Of a stretch of 15,713 nt of DNA, positions 14,510 to 15,713 are shown in pieces (position 1 is the first letter of the stretch; the number at the start of each line of letters is the position of its first letter). The notes below the pieces were generated by a model. That model ran no database searches. It was given only the letters and a program-made list of their open reading frames with translations, and was not told the origin of the DNA. Source of the stretch: Candidatus Aenigmatarchaeota archaeon (lineage in GTDB: Archaea; Aenigmatarchaeota; Aenigmatarchaeia; CG10238-14; SCSR01); assembly GCA_030616125.1 (NCBI GenBank), contig JAUWXZ010000005.1, positions 1 to 15,713 on the forward strand. Direction: 5' to 3'. The position numbers and the translations under genes were made by a program.

Positions 14510-15310
14510 ATGAGAATTATGAAGAAAGTGAAGAAAGTAAGAGATTTTTGGAAGATAGTGGATAGAGTCATCTATGAATCTGATATTCTATTGGAAGTCA
14601 TAGATGCTCGTATGCCAAACCTTACCCGCAATAAAAAGGTAGAGAATAAGATTCGACGAAAAAGAAAGTTTCTCATATTGGTAATAAATAAATCGGATTT
14701 GATAACAAGAAAGATGAGAATGAATTTTTTGCGAAAGTTAAAATCAAAGGAAGTAATTTTTGTCTCATGCAAAGGTAGAATGGGAATCTCGGCTTTGAAA
14801 AAAATGATCTTTAAGTTGGCTAAAAAGAAACGATATTGGGATTATATAAGAGTCGGTGTTATCGGTTACCCTAACACAGGTAAATCATCAGTCATAAACA
14901 TTTTAGTTGGCAGATCGGTTACTAAAACTTCTCCAATTGCCGGATTAACTAGAGGAGTTCAATGGATAAGAGGTGAAGGTGATATCATGTTTTTGGACAC
15001 TCCAGGAGTGATACCTGTGGATGAGAAGGATGAGATAGAACAAGCGTTGATGTCTGTTATAGATCCGACCAAACTTGTAAACTCAGACCTTGCGGCTATG
15101 AAAATAATACAATTGTTCTTAGATCATAATAAGAGGAGTTTGGAGAAATTCTACGATGTGAAGATAGAGACTGATGATACGTTTGAAGTCCTATTGAAAA
15201 TCGGAAAAAGAAAGAATTTCCTCAGAAAAGAAGGTAAAGTAGACAAAGTCAGGACTGCTTTGACTATAATAAGAGATTGGCAGAGAAGAAGGTTACTATT
15301 GAACTTTTGA
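14510..15310 (+). CDS. Circularly permuted GTPase of the YlqF/RbgA-YawG family
   Basis: A 266-residue P-loop GTPase with the permuted motif order G4-G5-G1-G2-G3 that defines this family: DAR at 32-34, NKSD (G4) at 60-63, SCK (G5) at 86-88, GYPNTGKSS (G1/Walker A) at 119-127, GLT with T147 (G2) and DTPG (G3) at 163-166. Members (RbgA/YlqF in bacteria; Nog2 and Lsg1 relatives in eukaryotes) act in assembly of the large ribosomal subunit, and that is the likely cytoplasmic role here. The C-terminal helical part (IRDWQRRRLLLNF) is basic, consistent with rRNA contact. The start may be ATG 14510 or ATG 14519 (residue 4). A TATA-like CTATAATA lies very close upstream, so the promoter may lie further up near the tRNA fragments. 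Confidence 0.9.
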   Translation: MRIMKKVKKVRDFWKIVDRVIYESDILLEVIDARMPNLTRNKKVENKIRRKRKFLILVINKSDLITRKMRMNFLRKLKSKEVIFVSCKGRMGISALKKMIFKLAKKKRYWDYIRVGVIGYPNTGKSSVINILVGRSVTKTSPIAGLTRGVQWIRGEGDIMFLDTPGVIPVDEKDEIEQALMSVIDPTKLVNSDLAAMKIIQLFLDHNKRSLEKFYDVKIETDDTFEVLLKIGKRKNFLRKEGKVDKVRTALTIIRDWQRRRLLLNF

Positions 15311-15507
15311 TGATTTTAAAACCTTCTTTCAAATTCATAACCCAGAATCAGACAGATTTTATTCAGTCTTATTAAGTACACCGTTATATCAGATAGATTT
15401 TTGTTTTAGTAAGGACTCGAACCTAAGGTTCAAATAACTCTAGACTCAATAGATTTTAAATCACACTTCTCGCATAAGTTTATTCTAATAAAATTAAATT
15501 AGAATTA
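15311..15507. other. Noncoding stretch with short repeats and a tRNA-like B-box
   Basis: No coding frame is visible. Three near-copies of TCAGATAGATTTT lie at 15348-15360, 15389-15401 and 15446-15457 (the last is TCAATAGATTTT). A 5-bp inverted repeat, GAACC-TAA-GGTTC, lies at 15419-15431. On the minus strand GGTTCGAGTCC (15413-15423) fits the tRNA T-loop/B-box consensus. The GTPase terminator and the promoter of the following gene should also be here. Confidence 0.35.
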
Positions 15508-15713
15508 ATGAAGTGGAAGGAATTTCTGAAGCCTAATTGGAGAAAGATTGTAATATTTTTTCTGTTTTCAGTAGTACTTACATATTTTTTACCTTTAATA
15601 CCAGTTCATTCTCAAGCATTATGTGAGATATGTCCAGAACTAAGACAATGCCATGAACAATGTCAAGGAAAAATAGAATGTCTTGAACAATGTCCGTCAT
15701 GCTCACCATGCCC
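15508..15713 (+). CDS. Cysteine-rich membrane or secreted protein, 3' end cut by the window
   Basis: The first 68 codons of a longer gene. A basic N-terminus (MKWKEFLKPNWRK) precedes one strong hydrophobic segment at about 14-33 (IVIFFLFSVVLTYFLPLIPV), which is either a signal peptide or a membrane anchor. The exposed part then has eight cysteines in 30 residues, at 39, 42, 48, 52, 58, 62, 65 and 68, spaced CX2C-X5-CX3C-X5-CX3C-X2-CX2C with Glu and Gln between. The regular spacing suggests disulfides or metal binding outside the membrane. I do not recognise the family. No Shine-Dalgarno motif is seen, and the AT-rich upstream sequence (TTTATTCTAATA) may hold a TATA box. Confidence 0.6.
   Translation, partial: MKWKEFLKPNWRKIVIFFLFSVVLTYFLPLIPVHSQALCEICPELRQCHEQCQGKIECLEQCPSCSPC

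Noticed and set aside
1..15713. A CRISPR array, insertion sequence, toxin-antitoxin or defence system.
   Set aside because: No regularly spaced identical repeats, transposase motifs, Cas, integrase or toxin-like genes were found on either strand.

Overview
This is an AT-rich, gene-dense archaeal segment. It contains an archaeal-type AlaRS with an N-terminal zinc domain, an archaeal-type LeuRS, a TFB-type zinc ribbon, archaeal TATA-like boxes upstream of several starts, Shine-Dalgarno motifs of the AGGTG/GAGG type in front of a few genes, and a tRNA-Arg with a minimal 11-nt intron at position 37/38. Short proteins, overlapping or abutting gene ends and many small membrane proteins resemble reduced DPANN-like genomes. 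That placement is inference: no rRNA or other phylogenetic marker was compared.

Layout. 1-348: a 38-residue stand-alone zinc ribbon and a short AT-rich gap. 349-1638 (-): hisS. 1776-3604: a DUF457/YdjM-like membrane metalloprotein, a tiny two-helix membrane protein overlapping it, a DUF218 protein, and a convergent unidentified membrane protein. 3708-6584 (+): ileS. 6537-7235 (-): a charged, helical unknown whose 3' end overlaps ileS. 7236-7605: no intact gene, but two apparent gene remnants (a frameshifted Mth938-like piece and a TctA-tail-like piece) and the alaS promoter. 7606-9942 (+): alaS without its C-Ala domain, followed through an ATGA overlap by a 51-codon ORF that repeats the AlaRS linker. 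10161-11461: divergent thioredoxin-like and SpoIIM-like membrane proteins. 11462-14182 (-): leuS. 14315-14400: tRNA-Arg(UCU) with its intron, followed by two tRNA 3'-end fragments. 14510-15310 (+): a circularly permuted ribosome-assembly GTPase. 15508-end (+): the start of a cysteine-rich membrane or secreted protein.

How the genes work together. Four aminoacyl-tRNA synthetases make up about 9.2 of 15.7 kb, and with the tRNA and the GTPase they give a translation theme. They lie on both strands and are separated by unrelated membrane genes, so this is a neighbourhood and not one operon. No CRISPR array, insertion sequence, intact integrase or defence system was seen. The most distinctive features are the AlaRS 3' end, the tRNA intron with the tRNA fragments beside it, and the gene remnants before alaS.
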